A DNA stretch of 64,000 bases from Chromatiaceae bacterium (GCA_007693535.1 REDK01000158.1:1-64000); one strand, 5' to 3'. Counted from the stretch's first letter, positions 19,039 through 30,132 are shown. Notes: generated by a model not told the origin, from the sequence alone. Made by a program: numbers and translations.

Positions 19039-21381
19039 TCAGGCCTGTAGGCGCGCCCGCCGCGCCAAGTCCTGTTCACGCTGGCTTACCCGGCGCCAAT
19101 AGCTGGCCTGGTTCTTGGCACAGACTAGGGTGTAGGGCCGGCCGCGCTTGTCGGTCTTCAGATCGAGATCACACCCGGCGCGCGTGATGGCCTCGGCGAC
19201 GCGCCCCCGCTCGGCCTGGGCCGCCTTGAGATGCCACACCGAAGCGGTCGGAGAGGCCAGGAAGTCGCGTAGGGCCTCCCCATTGGGGCCGGGACAGTCA
19301 ACCTCGGCGGCGCGCGACCAGTCTGCTGGTGGTGCCAGCGGCTCGGCGATGCGTGCCTCCAGATGATCCAAGGCGGCCTGACGCAGCCTGGCGAACGCCT
19401 TCGGCACTGCCGCCTCAGTTCCACCCAGGGCCTGTTCGTGCAGCAACAGTGCTGCCGGAACGATCAGCAGATCCGGGTCATAGCGCGTCGGCTGCGACAG
19501 AAACTGGTCGACCGCCGCTGTCCCCAAGATCGCGCTGCCGCTGCCAACGCCGGCATCGATGCTGACACAGGCGCGCAGGATATCGGCGAGTTGCGCCGGG
19601 GTCAGCGGCTGGGTACGGGCCGCCGAGGGGATGGGGAAGGTTGGCTCGGTTGCGGTGGCCGATGCCTTGGGCAGGCCCGCCAGCAGGGCCTCGGCTGGTT
19701 CCTGCAGGGCAGCAATCCAGGCTGGATCGGGTGGTGACGGTGCGACCCCGGCGAGACCGGCCTCGCTGATCACGCCACAACCGGCGCAACGGGCCAGCAA
19801 TTCGGCACAGGCGCCCGGCCAGCGGGTCACATTGCCGGCGATGATCGCGGTCAAACGGCCGATCACCGCGGGTACCGGCAACTGCCCCAGCACCAGGGCT
19901 AGGGCCGCGACATCGCCCGGCCCAAAGGCCCCGTCGGCGCTGCACCGGTTCATGAAATCGATGCACCCATCCAGGTCCCCCAAGCGCAACTGGGCAGCCA
20001 GCAGATCGACCGCCCGTCCCGCTTCGCTGGCGTCTCGGCGCGACCAGTCATCGCGCGGCCAAGCGGCCCGGATCGCCGTGGCCAGTGCCAGCGCCTCCTG
20101 GCGCAATGCCGCGCCGGCATCGTCCTGCGCCACCTCCCAACGCCGGACCAGTGCCAACAGGGCCGGCACACTGACCGCGAGGCCACCCTTGGCCAGCACC
20201 GCCGCCTGGTGCGCGCGCGGCCACAGGACCAACGCCGCCCGCTGATAGAAGCGCTCGAAAGAGGCCCCCTCGTTGCCAGTCGCCTCGGAGAATTCAGGCT
20301 CGGTCTCGTCCAGATCGTCCAAGGCCTCGGGCGGCACCAGTTCAGCCTCATCGAAGGACAGCGGTCCCATGAGCGGCCGGCTGCCATCAGGCAGGTGCCA
20401 ATCATGGATAGACCAGTCGCTCTCCGTGACTTCGCCGATCTCGAGGTCGGGATCATCCCAGCGCCCGCCGCCGGTATAGTCTGCCCATCCGGACTCGGTC
20501 ACGCTCATCAGGGTCAGATAGAGGTCGCACCCAGCTTCCCGGGCAGCCGCCATGATCACTCCTGCATCCGCCGCATCCTTGCCCTTGAGCCTGGCAAAAT
20601 CGATCTCCGCCTCGCTGTAAGCATGCTCCAGCGGATAGACCAGCTTCTCGGGTCCGGCCCCACCCGCGGCCCAGTCGGCCAGCAGATTGGCCAGGCGCCG
20701 ATGCTCGTGATCGTGATCGGGCGCCATGGGCAGCGGTCCCGCCCCCGGGCGCAGCAGATTATAGACCAGCGCCAGCCGATATCCCTCGGCGACCGGCCGC
20801 ACTTCATGCACACAGTCGGCATAAAAGGCGGCAAAAGCCGCCGCCGAGGGCTCGTCGCACTGTAGATCCACGCTGACCGACTGGCCGTGATGCCGGATTA
20901 CCAGTTCACCGCCGCTGTACTCACCCGGCAGCACCACGACCAGCGTCGCGAACATCCCAGGTGCCTTTTCGGTATCCCGGTGCGGCACGAAGAAGCTGCC
21001 GGCAGCATAGAGCAGCAGCTTGTAGAGGTCGGCCGCGATGGCGCTCTGCACCCCCAGTCCCTGACGCACCCGCTCGACCACACCAGCCAGATCCTCCGAC
21101 CAGCGCGTGCCACCCAGGGTCACGCGGGCGGCATCGATCTGCCAAGTGCGGCGCACCTCGGGATCGACCAGGGTCTCGGTACCGCGCCCATAAGGGGCCG
21201 GGTCGGCCACCCGGATCAGGTCCTGCGCCTGCACCGGCAGCAGTGGCAGGGAAATCGTCCCGACGCCCGCGACGGTCAGCCGCAGCGGGTGGATGTCGAA
21301 ACGGCCATGCACCTGAAAACCGCCTGGGCGCGACACCCCGGCAATGATCTCGGCAAACGCGCTCGGTAGGTCGGCATGCAT
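19039..21381 (-). CDS. 2OG-Fe(II) oxygenase domain protein (780 aa)
   Basis: LLLYAAGSFFVPHRDTEKAPGMFATLVVVLPGEYSGGELVIRH...HEVRPVAEGYRLALVYNL: HxD...H dioxygenase core. Confidence 0.75.
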   Translation of the reverse strand: MHADLPSAFAEIIAGVSRPGGFQVHGRFDIHPLRLTVAGVGTISLPLLPVQAQDLIRVADPAPYGRGTETLVDPEVRRTWQIDAARVTLGGTRWSEDLAGVVERVRQGLGVQSAIAADLYKLLLYAAGSFFVPHRDTEKAPGMFATLVVVLPGEYSGGELVIRHHGQSVSVDLQCDEPSAAAFAAFYADCVHEVRPVAEGYRLALVYNLLRPGAGPLPMAPDHDHEHRRLANLLADWAAGGAGPEKLVYPLEHAYSEAEIDFARLKGKDAADAGVIMAAAREAGCDLYLTLMSVTESGWADYTGGGRWDDPDLEIGEVTESDWSIHDWHLPDGSRPLMGPLSFDEAELVPPEALDDLDETEPEFSEATGNEGASFERFYQRAALVLWPRAHQAAVLAKGGLAVSVPALLALVRRWEVAQDDAGAALRQEALALATAIRAAWPRDDWSRRDASEAGRAVDLLAAQLRLGDLDGCIDFMNRCSADGAFGPGDVAALALVLGQLPVPAVIGRLTAIIAGNVTRWPGACAELLARCAGCGVISEAGLAGVAPSPPDPAWIAALQEPAEALLAGLPKASATATEPTFPIPSAARTQPLTPAQLADILRACVSIDAGVGSGSAILGTAAVDQFLSQPTRYDPDLLIVPAALLLHEQALGGTEAAVPKAFARLRQAALDHLEARIAEPLAPPADWSRAAEVDCPGPNGEALRDFLASPTASVWHLKAAQAERGRVAEAITRAGCDLDLKTDKRGRPYTLVCAKNQASYWRRVSQREQDLARRARLQA

Positions 21382-21384
21382 CGC

Positions 21385-22332
21385 TCAGTCCTTGGTATCG
21401 GAGCGGCCTGTGCGCTCGGCACGCAGTTGCGCCAAGGCGGCCTCGGCGGCCGCGGCCCGGCGCTCGGCGTCGGCCCGTGCCGCTGCCTCGGCCGCGGCCC
21501 GGCGCACGGCTTCATCAGCTCGACGCGCCTGGTCATTGGCCCGGCGCGCCTCGTCATCGGCCCGGCGTGCCTCGACGTCGGCCCGTTGCGCCTCGGCGTC
21601 GGCACGCTGCTCGGCCTGGCGCCAATGCGGCAACACGAAGTGCGCGTAGACCGGATCATCCCGCAGGCTGGCATGGAGCGGGCGCCGGCACAGATCCTGC
21701 CGACGAAACCTGAACCCCGGCAGTACCCGTGAGCAGATCAGCCCATCGGTTGGTGCGATCGGCACATACACCCCGTCCGGACCCAAGGTATAGAAGGCCT
21801 GCTGCGCCGGCTCGCGATGCAGGATCACATATTCCGACACCCCGCCGGCCGCATACTCGGCCTTCTTCACCACCGTATCGCGCTCGCTGCCACGACGCTC
21901 GCGGTCGGACAGGGCCTCGATGCACAGATCGAACACGCCGTGATAAGAGCAGTCGTGTGGCAACAGGGGCTGTGGGTTATCGTTGCGCACCACCCCGAGG
22001 TCCGGTTTGCGGATCACCACACCTTGCGGCAGCGGCAGCCGAAAGCCCATCTCCAACGCCACCGTGCGGGCAATCGGATGGCTGGTCAGGAAATGCTCCA
22101 GCAAGAGCATGAACCAGCGATAGACCAAATAGGTCTCGTAGTCCGACACCGGCTTCTCCTCCAAGCGACCATTGTTCCATTCATAATGGATATCGGAGAC
22201 GAAGTAATACTCGCGCCAGTATGCCTCTTCCGAGACCCAGCGGCCGTCCTCCGAGACCGGTTCGACGCCCGGTGCCGGCGCAACATCCGCGGCCGGTAGC
22301 GTGGCAGGGTCGGCAAGCAGAGATGGAGACAT
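21385..22332 (-). CDS. Uma2 family (DUF820) endonuclease-like protein with C-terminal Ala/Arg-rich coiled coil
   Basis: KPDLGVV...DLCIEALSDRERRGSERDTVVKKAEYAAGGVSEYVI; start MSPSLLADPAT. Confidence 0.8.
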   Translation of the reverse strand: MSPSLLADPATLPAADVAPAPGVEPVSEDGRWVSEEAYWREYYFVSDIHYEWNNGRLEEKPVSDYETYLVYRWFMLLLEHFLTSHPIARTVALEMGFRLPLPQGVVIRKPDLGVVRNDNPQPLLPHDCSYHGVFDLCIEALSDRERRGSERDTVVKKAEYAAGGVSEYVILHREPAQQAFYTLGPDGVYVPIAPTDGLICSRVLPGFRFRRQDLCRRPLHASLRDDPVYAHFVLPHWRQAEQRADAEAQRADVEARRADDEARRANDQARRADEAVRRAAAEAAARADAERRAAAAEAALAQLRAERTGRSDTKD

Positions 22333-22642
22333 CAGCGACTCCGGCAGACAGGGGCGAACGGGACAGTCATGACCGTAAGCATAGGATCTGGGCGCCATGG
22401 CGCCAACCAGGGCATGGACGCGGCATGATCGATCTAGCCGCTGATGGCCTGCGGGCGCAGCCCGGTCGGGATCATCGCCGCCGGGCCAACCAACGGCGTG
22501 CCTGGCTGCACCGGGCTTGCCGCGGCGCGCCGCATGAGCGGACCATGTGCCGGCGTCGAATCGCCCACTTCGGCCAGTATCGGCGCCGCCACCCAGAGCG
22601 CCACCCAGATCGCCACCGGCGCGCACCAGTTCCAGCCCGGTC

Positions 22643-24184
22643 ATGTTCCACCGTCTCGATGCCCTGATCGCTGCCTATTGGCCGCTATTCCTCGGTCTGC
22701 TGCTGGCCTTGCCGCTGTGGCGCGGCCTCACCCGCCGCATCGGCTGGCAGCCGCTGCTGACCTACCTGCCGGTGGCCAGCGCCGCCGCCGATGTGCTGCT
22801 GCTGCCGCTGGCGGTGCTGCTCGCCGGTCACCTGCTGCAGCTCGCCAATGGCACTTTTGGCCATCCGCTCCTGGCAGGCGGGTTGGACACCGCGACCCGA
22901 CTCATCGCCTTCTTGACCGCGGCCTGGGCAATCGGGCGACTGCTGGAGCGCTACTTCGACCAGCGCTCCGAGGGGAACCTGCGCGAACGCCTGCCCAAGC
23001 TGGTGATCGGGCTGATCTACAGCGGGCTGCTGCTGGGCGGGCTGATCCTGTTCTTGTGGCAACAGGGCTACGACTTCACCGGCATCTGGGTCTCCACCGG
23101 TGTGGTCGCGGCGGTGATCGGCTTCGCCCTGCAACGCACCCTGGGCGACCTCTTCGCCGGGATCACCCTGGGCCTGGAGCGGCCATTCCGCATCGGTGAC
23201 TGGCTGGAACTGCCGGCCGGCATCGTCGGCCAAGTGGTGGATATCAACTGGCGCGCGACGCACCTGCGTGGTTGGGACAACGCGACCCATGTGATCCCCA
23301 ATGGCCGCATGGCAGCCGAGGCATTCAAGAACCTGCACGGCGATCAGCATGTCTTCTCGCCCTGGTATTTCATCCAGATCCCGGCCGAGGTAGACCCGCG
23401 CTTCGCCACCGCCCTGCTGCTGGATGCCGCCATGCGCTGCGAGAGCGTGATGAAATTCCCTAATCCCGTCGTGCGCCTGGCCGACGGAACCGGGCCGCCG
23501 TTCCGCTACATGGTCTGGGTGCATCTGCGCAACTATCCCGCCATGTTCCGGGCCCGCGAGGAACTGTTTCGGGAGATCCATCGCGGCCTGCAAGAGGCCG
23601 GCATCGCGGTCTCGCCGCAAGTGCATGAACTGCATACCCGCCGCGCCCCGGTCATCACCGCCGAGCCGCCCACCATCGCGCTCGCCCTGAAGGCGATGGA
23701 CCTGGCCGGCAACATGACCGAGACCGAACTGGAGCAGATCGCCGCGCGCAGCGAATACTGTCAGTACAACGCCGGAGCACTGCTGCTGGCCGAGGGGGCG
23801 GTCAGCGATGCCTTCTACGTCATCGCTGGCGGGCTGGTGGAGAGCGCGATCCGTCTTGCCGATGACACCCGCAAGGCGATCGAGACCCTGGGCCCGGGCA
23901 AGCATTTCGGCATCACTGCGATGCTGACCACCGAACCGAGCTTTCTGGAATTCACCGCCAGGACCGATGTGACCCTGATCCGCATCGATCTCGACTGCGT
24001 GCGCACAGTGGTGGCCGCGCGCCCGGACCTGGCCGAACTCCTCGCGGGGGTGGTCAAGGAACGCCTGGATGCAGCAGAAGCAGCGCGAGTCGCCAGTCGC
24101 CGACCGGCGCGGCGCCTGTCGTTGCGCGATATCCGCCTGGGGATGGAACGCCGGCTGCGCGGGCTACGATCGCCGCCGCGCTGA
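22643..24184 (+). CDS. MscS-family mechanosensitive channel with C-terminal cyclic-nucleotide-binding-like domain
   Basis: ALQRTLGDLFAGITLGLERPFRIGDWLEL (MscS); C-terminal SEYCQYNAGALLLAEGAVSDAFYVIAGGLVE (CNB-like). Confidence 0.85.
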   Translation: MFHRLDALIAAYWPLFLGLLLALPLWRGLTRRIGWQPLLTYLPVASAAADVLLLPLAVLLAGHLLQLANGTFGHPLLAGGLDTATRLIAFLTAAWAIGRLLERYFDQRSEGNLRERLPKLVIGLIYSGLLLGGLILFLWQQGYDFTGIWVSTGVVAAVIGFALQRTLGDLFAGITLGLERPFRIGDWLELPAGIVGQVVDINWRATHLRGWDNATHVIPNGRMAAEAFKNLHGDQHVFSPWYFIQIPAEVDPRFATALLLDAAMRCESVMKFPNPVVRLADGTGPPFRYMVWVHLRNYPAMFRAREELFREIHRGLQEAGIAVSPQVHELHTRRAPVITAEPPTIALALKAMDLAGNMTETELEQIAARSEYCQYNAGALLLAEGAVSDAFYVIAGGLVESAIRLADDTRKAIETLGPGKHFGITAMLTTEPSFLEFTARTDVTLIRIDLDCVRTVVAARPDLAELLAGVVKERLDAAEAARVASRRPARRLSLRDIRLGMERRLRGLRSPPR

Positions 24185-24240
24185 ATCGGGAGACTGCAGG
24201 GGAACGCTTGCCCGCGCCGAACCAGGCCCGGCGTGACCGC

Positions 24241-25323
24241 TCAGGTCGCCTCCATCAGGGCCGCCAGCAGGTCCGCCTGATGTTCCTGTTGCAGGGGCTC
24301 AATGACCTGATCGATCTGCCCGAGCATGATCTCGTCGAGCTTGTAGAGGGTGAGGTTGATGCGATGGTCGGTGAGGCGGTTCTGCGGGAAGTTGTAGGTG
24401 CGGATGCGCTCAGAGCGATCGCCGCTGCCGACCTGCAGCCGCCGCGAGGCACGCTGCTCGGCGGCCTGGGCGTCCTGCGCCTGGGACAGCAGCCGCGCCT
24501 GCAACAGGGACATGGCGCGGGCGCGATTCTTGTGCTGCGAGCGCTCGTCCTGACACTCGACGACGATTCCGGTGGGTAGATGGGTCAAGCGCACCGCCGA
24601 ATCGGTCTTGTTGACATGCTGACCACCGGCGCCCGATGACCGATAGGTGTCCACCCGCAGGTCGCCGCTGTCAATCGGCACGGCCTCCACCGCATCGGGC
24701 TCGGCCAGCACCGCCACGGTGCAGGCGGAGGTATGGACCCGGCCCTGGGACTCCGTCTCGGGAACCCGCTGCACGCGATGGGTGCCGGCCTCGAACTTGA
24801 GTCGGGAGTAGACCCGCTCGCCGCTGATGCGCACCACCACTTCCTTATAGCCACCCAGCTCCCCCTCGCTGGCGCTGACCATCTCGTAGCGCCAGCCCAC
24901 CAGCTCGGCATAGCGCAGGTACATGCGCAGCAGGTCGGCGGCGAACAGGCCGGCCTCGGCACCGCCGGTGCCGGCGCGGACCTCCAGATAGACGTTACGC
25001 TGATCCAACGGATCGGTCGGTAACAGCAGGCGGCGCAGCTCGGGCTCAAGTGCGCTGCGCCGCGCCTCGGCCTCGCCGATCGCCTCGCGCGCCAATTCCG
25101 CCATCTCGCGGTCGGCGAGCAGATCCTCGGCCGCGACCAGCTCGTCTTCTGCCGCCTGATAGGCGCCGTAGCAATCGATGATCGGCTGCAACTGGGAATA
25201 TTCCCGCCCCAGATCGCGAAACCGCCCCTGATCGGCCTGGATTTCGGGATCGGCCAGCAGTGCGGTGACCTCGCCGAAGCGCTCGGCCAGTCGGTCGAGC
25301 TTGTTCCGCAGCGAGGGGTTCAT
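24241..25323 (-). CDS. prfA: Peptide chain release factor 1
   Basis: GGQ motif ([39 protein letters not shown]); follows hemA. Confidence 0.97.
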   Translation of the reverse strand: MNPSLRNKLDRLAERFGEVTALLADPEIQADQGRFRDLGREYSQLQPIIDCYGAYQAAEDELVAAEDLLADREMAELAREAIGEAEARRSALEPELRRLLLPTDPLDQRNVYLEVRAGTGGAEAGLFAADLLRMYLRYAELVGWRYEMVSASEGELGGYKEVVVRISGERVYSRLKFEAGTHRVQRVPETESQGRVHTSACTVAVLAEPDAVEAVPIDSGDLRVDTYRSSGAGGQHVNKTDSAVRLTHLPTGIVVECQDERSQHKNRARAMSLLQARLLSQAQDAQAAEQRASRRLQVGSGDRSERIRTYNFPQNRLTDHRINLTLYKLDEIMLGQIDQVIEPLQQEHQADLLAALMEAT

Positions 25324-26594
25324 CGGCCGGCGTCGGCCTCCGGACGCAACTGGAACAGCTCGTTGGCGGCCTCCAGCAGGTCGGTCTGACCCTCGCGTCC
25401 GGCGCGACGCAGGCGCACACTGGGCTGATGCAGCAGCTTGTTGGTGAGCTGATGGGCGAGATGCTCGATGACCTCCCGGGGCGGCTTGCCGGCGCTGAGC
25501 TGGCGCGCCGCCCGCATCAGCATCTCGTCGCGGACGCACTCGGCGCGGGCGCGATAGTCCTGGATCAGCGAGACCGCATCCAGCGAGCGCACCCAGGCCA
25601 TGAACTCGTCGGTATGCAGCTCGACGATCTCCATCGCCTGTTCCGCGGCCTGGTGACGCGAGCGCATGCCCTCGTCCACCACGCCTTGGAGGTCATCCAC
25701 GGTATAGAGATAGATGTCGCTGAGCTGCCCGACCTCGGGCTCGATGTCGCGCGGCACCGCGATGTCGACCAGAAACATCGGCCGGCGGCGGCGGATCTTG
25801 AGCGCCCGCTCCACCGCGCCCTTGCCCAGCACGGGCAACGGACTGGCAGTGGAGGAGACGACGATGTCCGCCTCCGGCAGATGATTGATCAGTTCCGTCA
25901 GCGCGATGGCATAGCCGTCGAACTGCGCGGCCACACGGTGGGCGCGCTCCACCGTGCGGTTGGCGACGATGATGCGCCCGATGCCGTGCTGATGCAGGTG
26001 GCGAGCGGCCAGTTCGATGGTCTCGCCGGCGCCGATCAGCAGCGCGGTCTGCTTGCTCAGATCGCTGAAGATCTGCCGCGCCAGGCTGACCGCCGCAAAC
26101 GCCACCGAGACCGGGCTGCTGCCGATGGCAGTGTCGGTGCGCACCTGCTTGGCCACCGCGAAGGTGTGCTGGAACAGCCGCCCGAGCATGCGCCCGGCGG
26201 TACCGCTGCCGCAGGCGGTCTGGAAGCTGGCCTTGACCTGGCCCAGGATCTGCGGCTCACCTAGCACCATGGAGTCGAGCCCGCTAGCCACCCGCAGCAG
26301 GTGCCGCACCGCATCGCGATCGCAGTGGGTGTACAGGTGTGGGGCAAACAGGTGAGGCTCGATCCCGTGGAAGCGCCCGAGCCAGTCGCGCAGCGGTTCC
26401 GCGACATCACGGGTATCGGCAGCGCAGTAGAGTTCGGTACGGTTACAGGTGGAGACGATTACCGCCTCCTCGGCCGGCGTCTGATCGGTCAGCGTGCGCA
26501 GGGCACCGACGATCACATCCGGTCCGAAGCTCAGGCGCTCGCGGATGTCCACGGGCGCGGTCTTATGGTTCAGGCCGAGGGTCAGGAGTGTCAT
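25320..26594 (-). CDS. hemA: Glutamyl-tRNA reductase
   Basis: [48 protein letters not shown] overlap with prfA. Confidence 0.97.
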   Translation of the reverse strand: MTLLTLGLNHKTAPVDIRERLSFGPDVIVGALRTLTDQTPAEEAVIVSTCNRTELYCAADTRDVAEPLRDWLGRFHGIEPHLFAPHLYTHCDRDAVRHLLRVASGLDSMVLGEPQILGQVKASFQTACGSGTAGRMLGRLFQHTFAVAKQVRTDTAIGSSPVSVAFAAVSLARQIFSDLSKQTALLIGAGETIELAARHLHQHGIGRIIVANRTVERAHRVAAQFDGYAIALTELINHLPEADIVVSSTASPLPVLGKGAVERALKIRRRRPMFLVDIAVPRDIEPEVGQLSDIYLYTVDDLQGVVDEGMRSRHQAAEQAMEIVELHTDEFMAWVRSLDAVSLIQDYRARAECVRDEMLMRAARQLSAGKPPREVIEHLAHQLTNKLLHQPSVRLRRAGREGQTDLLEAANELFQLRPEADAGR

Positions 26595-26971
26595 GCCAAA
26601 ATCAGGTGCTGGCCAGTTGGGCTGGTGAACTCGCGCCGCGTGGTCGCGCCGACGGATGAGACCGCGGCGGTTACAGCAGGTGCGGGTCCGGCTGGGTGGA
26701 TGGCAGTGGTTCCATTGCCCCGGGCAGGGCCGCTACCGGGCACCGCTATTCGCCGCGGCCGGGGCAGCTGCCTGCGCTGCCGGATGGTCCGGGAGGCGTC
26801 GTTCCCGCTGAGGTGTCGCCGGCTGCGCAGAGCAACCGGAGAGCTACAGACCGAGACCAGGCAGTTTCCGACCGGCCGCGGTGTTGCGGGTTGGAGTGGG
26901 CACAAGCGGCTATAGCTTGAGTTCGAGAGCCGCCGCCTGGCGGACCAAACTGGTGCGGGCCGGTCGCTTGC

Positions 26972-26985
26972 CGGTTCCGGAACCG
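26972..26985. promoter_or_regulatory. 14-bp perfect palindrome CGGTTCCGGAACCG upstream of a -10-like TATAGT
   Basis: Read directly; lies in the hemA / TPR divergent intergenic region. Confidence 0.35.
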
Positions 26986-27053
26986 CATTATTATAGTGCG
27001 ATCAAACTGCATCACCGGCTGATCGCAGTCAACCGTCCCCGGAAATCAAGCCC

Positions 27054-28928
27054 ATGTCCCCGCGCCCTTTCGCCCTTCAGTCATTGCTCTCGCTGTGCAC
27101 CCTGCTATGGGGCCTGTCCGCTGCCACCACGGCTAGTGCGACACCGGCGACCGCGGCGACCATCCCGGTCAGCGATGGCCACGTGGCCGGCGCCGCCGCC
27201 GATCCCAAGCTATCGCAGGCACCAGACCTGGCCCAGACGGCAGATCCGGCGCCAGACGCCGACAAGGTCCCTGATCACGCAATCGGCAGCGGGGGGGATG
27301 TCGACACCGGCCCCAGCTCCGAATCGGCCCCGGTTGAGCTGACGGCTGACACGGTGTACGCGGTACTGGTCGCCGAGATCGCCACCCAGCGCGCCGATCA
27401 CGCCATGGCCTTCACCCACTACCTGCACGCCGCGCGCCTGACCCGGACACCCGCGCTGGCGGAACTGGCCGCGCGCGCCGCGCTGGCCCAGGACGATCCT
27501 GAAGCGGCGAGCCGAGCCGCAACCCTCTGGGTGGAACTCGCCCCGGCCTCGCCCAAGGCCCAGCAGATGACCGCTTATGCCCTGCTCAAGGCCGGCGATC
27601 GTGCCGGCGCCCTGGCCGCCCTTGAGCAGGTGGTGGACCTAGCCCGCTCGCCGGCCCGCGGTTTTATGCAGGCGGTGCAATTGCTGGCCGGGTTGCCCGA
27701 GGTCGCCGACCGGCTAGAGTTGATGCGCGCCCTGATCGCCACTCACGCCGAGGACGCCGATGCGCAGTTCGCGCTGGCCACCCTCGCCGCCGCCTCCGGC
27801 GCCAGCGACACCGCACTGACGGCCACCACCCGGGCCGCCGACCTGCGTCCGGGCTGGACCAAACCGCGGCTGTTCCAGGTCCGCATCCTGCTCAGCGAGG
27901 ACCGCATGGATGACGCCCTGGCCGCCCTAGAGGCCCATCGCGCGGCGATCCCCGAGGACTCCGAGCTATCCATGCTGCGCGCCCAGTTCCATATCGAGGC
28001 AGAACAGTACGCCGAGGCGCTGACCATCTTCGATCAGATGCTAGCTTTAGGTACGGATCAGTCCGAGGTGCTCTTCGCTGCCGCGGTGCTCGCGCTGCAG
28101 ATCGAGGATGTTGACGCCGCCCGCCGCTATCTGGAAACCCTACGCGAGAGCGGTACACGGCCAGCCGACACCGCCTTCCTGCTCGGCCAGATGGAAGAAC
28201 TGGCCGACAATCCAGACCAGGCGATCAACTGGTACGGTCAGGTTAGCGGCGACAACGCCACCAATGCCCAGGTGCGCATCGCCAGCATCCGCGCCCGCCG
28301 CGGCGAGATCGCCGCGGCACGCGACCTGCTGCAGCAGTTGCGGGTGCAGTTCCCCAACCAGTCGATCACCCTCTACTTGATCGAGTCCGAGTTGCTGCGG
28401 GATCAGAAACTCAAGGACCAGGCTATGGAGGTCTTAGGGGTGGCGCTGGCCGCCAACGCCGACCATCCGGACCTGCTGTACGCCCGCGCGATGCTCGCCG
28501 TGAGCATGGACCGCATCGATGTACTGGAACAGGATCTGCGCCGCATCCTGGTCCGTGATCCCGACCATGCGGATGCCCTGAACGCCCTCGGCTACACCCT
28601 GGCTGATCGCACCGACCGCCTCGACGAGGCCTACCGATTCATCCAGCGTGCCCTGCAGTTGCGCCCGGAGGAACCCGCGATCCTCGACAGCATGGGCTGG
28701 GTGCTCTATCGCATGGGCGATGCCGCGGCGGCTGAGCCCTATCTGCGCCAGGCCCTGGAGCAGGTGCTCGATCCCGAGATTGCCGCCCATCTCGGCGAGG
28801 TCTTATGGGAACTGGGCCGCCACGACGAAGCCCGGCTGGTCTGGCAGCGCGCCCTCGACGCCGACCCTGAACACGAGTATCTGTTGCAGGTGCTCGGCCG
28901 CTATCGGTTTTCCCATACCGGCAACTGA
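27054..28928 (+). CDS. Tetratricopeptide repeat protein, exported
   Basis: Signal-like N-terminus; TPR repeats (GYTLADRTDRLDEAYRFIQRALQLRPEEPAILDSMGWVLYRMGDAAAAEPYLRQAL). Confidence 0.9.
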   Translation: MSPRPFALQSLLSLCTLLWGLSAATTASATPATAATIPVSDGHVAGAAADPKLSQAPDLAQTADPAPDADKVPDHAIGSGGDVDTGPSSESAPVELTADTVYAVLVAEIATQRADHAMAFTHYLHAARLTRTPALAELAARAALAQDDPEAASRAATLWVELAPASPKAQQMTAYALLKAGDRAGALAALEQVVDLARSPARGFMQAVQLLAGLPEVADRLELMRALIATHAEDADAQFALATLAAASGASDTALTATTRAADLRPGWTKPRLFQVRILLSEDRMDDALAALEAHRAAIPEDSELSMLRAQFHIEAEQYAEALTIFDQMLALGTDQSEVLFAAAVLALQIEDVDAARRYLETLRESGTRPADTAFLLGQMEELADNPDQAINWYGQVSGDNATNAQVRIASIRARRGEIAAARDLLQQLRVQFPNQSITLYLIESELLRDQKLKDQAMEVLGVALAANADHPDLLYARAMLAVSMDRIDVLEQDLRRILVRDPDHADALNALGYTLADRTDRLDEAYRFIQRALQLRPEEPAILDSMGWVLYRMGDAAAAEPYLRQALEQVLDPEIAAHLGEVLWELGRHDEARLVWQRALDADPEHEYLLQVLGRYRFSHTGN

Positions 28929-28929
28929 G

Positions 28930-29799
28930 ATGACTCCCACCCCCGATCGCGACGGCGCCTGGCTGGCCCCGGCCAAACTCAACCTCATGTTGCGGGTCCT
29001 GGGACGCCGCACCGATGGCTATCACCGGCTGCAGACCGTCTTCCAGTTTCTCGACGACGGCGACCGGCTATCGCTCGAACTGCGCCGCGATCGCGGCATC
29101 GAGCGGCCACTGGGGGCACCCGGCGTCCCCGCCGAACAGGACCTCGTGGTGCGGGCGGCGCGGGCACTTCAGGCCCACACGGGCTGCAACCTCGGCGTCA
29201 ACATCCGGGTCGAGAAACGGCTGCCTGCCGGCGGTGGTCTCGGCGGCGGTAGCTCCGATGCGGCCACCACCCTGCACGCGCTCAACCAGCTTTGGGGGCT
29301 CGATCTCAGCCTCGATGAACTGGCGCGTATCGGCCTGGCGCTAGGTGCCGATGTCCCGGTCTTCGTCGCCGGGCAGGCGGCCTGGGCCGAAGGGGTCGGC
29401 GAGGAACTGCGTCCGGTGACGCTGCCGGAACCCTGGTATCTGGTCCTGATACCGGACTGCCAGGTCGCGACCGCCGTAGTCTTCAACGACCCCGGATTGA
29501 CACGAGATTCGATCCCGATCAAAATGGCGGACTTCATTGCCGGCGACCAACGTAACGACTGCCTACCGGTTGTCCTGACTCGCTACCCAGCGGTGGCCGC
29601 CGCCTATGACTGGCTTGCGGCTCGCGCCACGGCCAGGTTGACCGGAACCGGCGCCTGCCTGTTCGCCGCCTGCGCTGAGCGAGCGACGGCCGAGACGCTT
29701 CTCGCCGCCGCCCGCAGCGACTTGGCAGGCGTGTTGAACCCGACCCTGCCGGGGTTCGTTGCCAAGGGCTGCAATCGCTCGCCACTGATGGCAGGTTGA
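28930..29799 (+). CDS. ispE: 4-diphosphocytidyl-2-C-methyl-D-erythritol kinase
   Basis: APAKLNLMLRVLGRRTDGYH; LPAGGGLGGGSSDAA. Confidence 0.95.
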   Translation: MTPTPDRDGAWLAPAKLNLMLRVLGRRTDGYHRLQTVFQFLDDGDRLSLELRRDRGIERPLGAPGVPAEQDLVVRAARALQAHTGCNLGVNIRVEKRLPAGGGLGGGSSDAATTLHALNQLWGLDLSLDELARIGLALGADVPVFVAGQAAWAEGVGEELRPVTLPEPWYLVLIPDCQVATAVVFNDPGLTRDSIPIKMADFIAGDQRNDCLPVVLTRYPAVAAAYDWLAARATARLTGTGACLFAACAERATAETLLAAARSDLAGVLNPTLPGFVAKGCNRSPLMAG

Positions 29800-30015
29800 A
29801 GCCGGGCCAACGAGTGGTCTCCGGCACAGCAGCAGCCAGCGCCTTCGCCCCAAGGTGAACGGTACTGGCAAGACTGGCCCACCCGACCGTAGCCGGAGCT
29901 TGCACCGGCCCGGCTCTCAACGGCAAACCGGGCCACGGATTGTGGCGTGGCCCGACCAGACCAGACGCCGTCAGGGTCTCGGTCAGTGGCAGACAGATCG
30001 AGATACCAGCCAACT

Positions 30016-30090
30016 TGGGGCGTCGCCAAGCGGTAAGGCACTGGGTTTTGATCCCAGCATTCCCAGGTTCGAATCCTGGCGCCCCAGCCA
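30016..30090 (+). tRNA. tRNA-Gln (anticodon TTG), CCA encoded
   Basis: TGGGGCG...CGCCCCA acceptor stem, CTGGG-TTTTGAT-CCCAG anticodon arm, GGTTCGAATCC T-arm. Confidence 0.95.
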
Positions 30091-30132
30091 CCGTTCGTGC
30101 GCATCGAGCCGATGCTAAGCAGAGGTCAGCCC

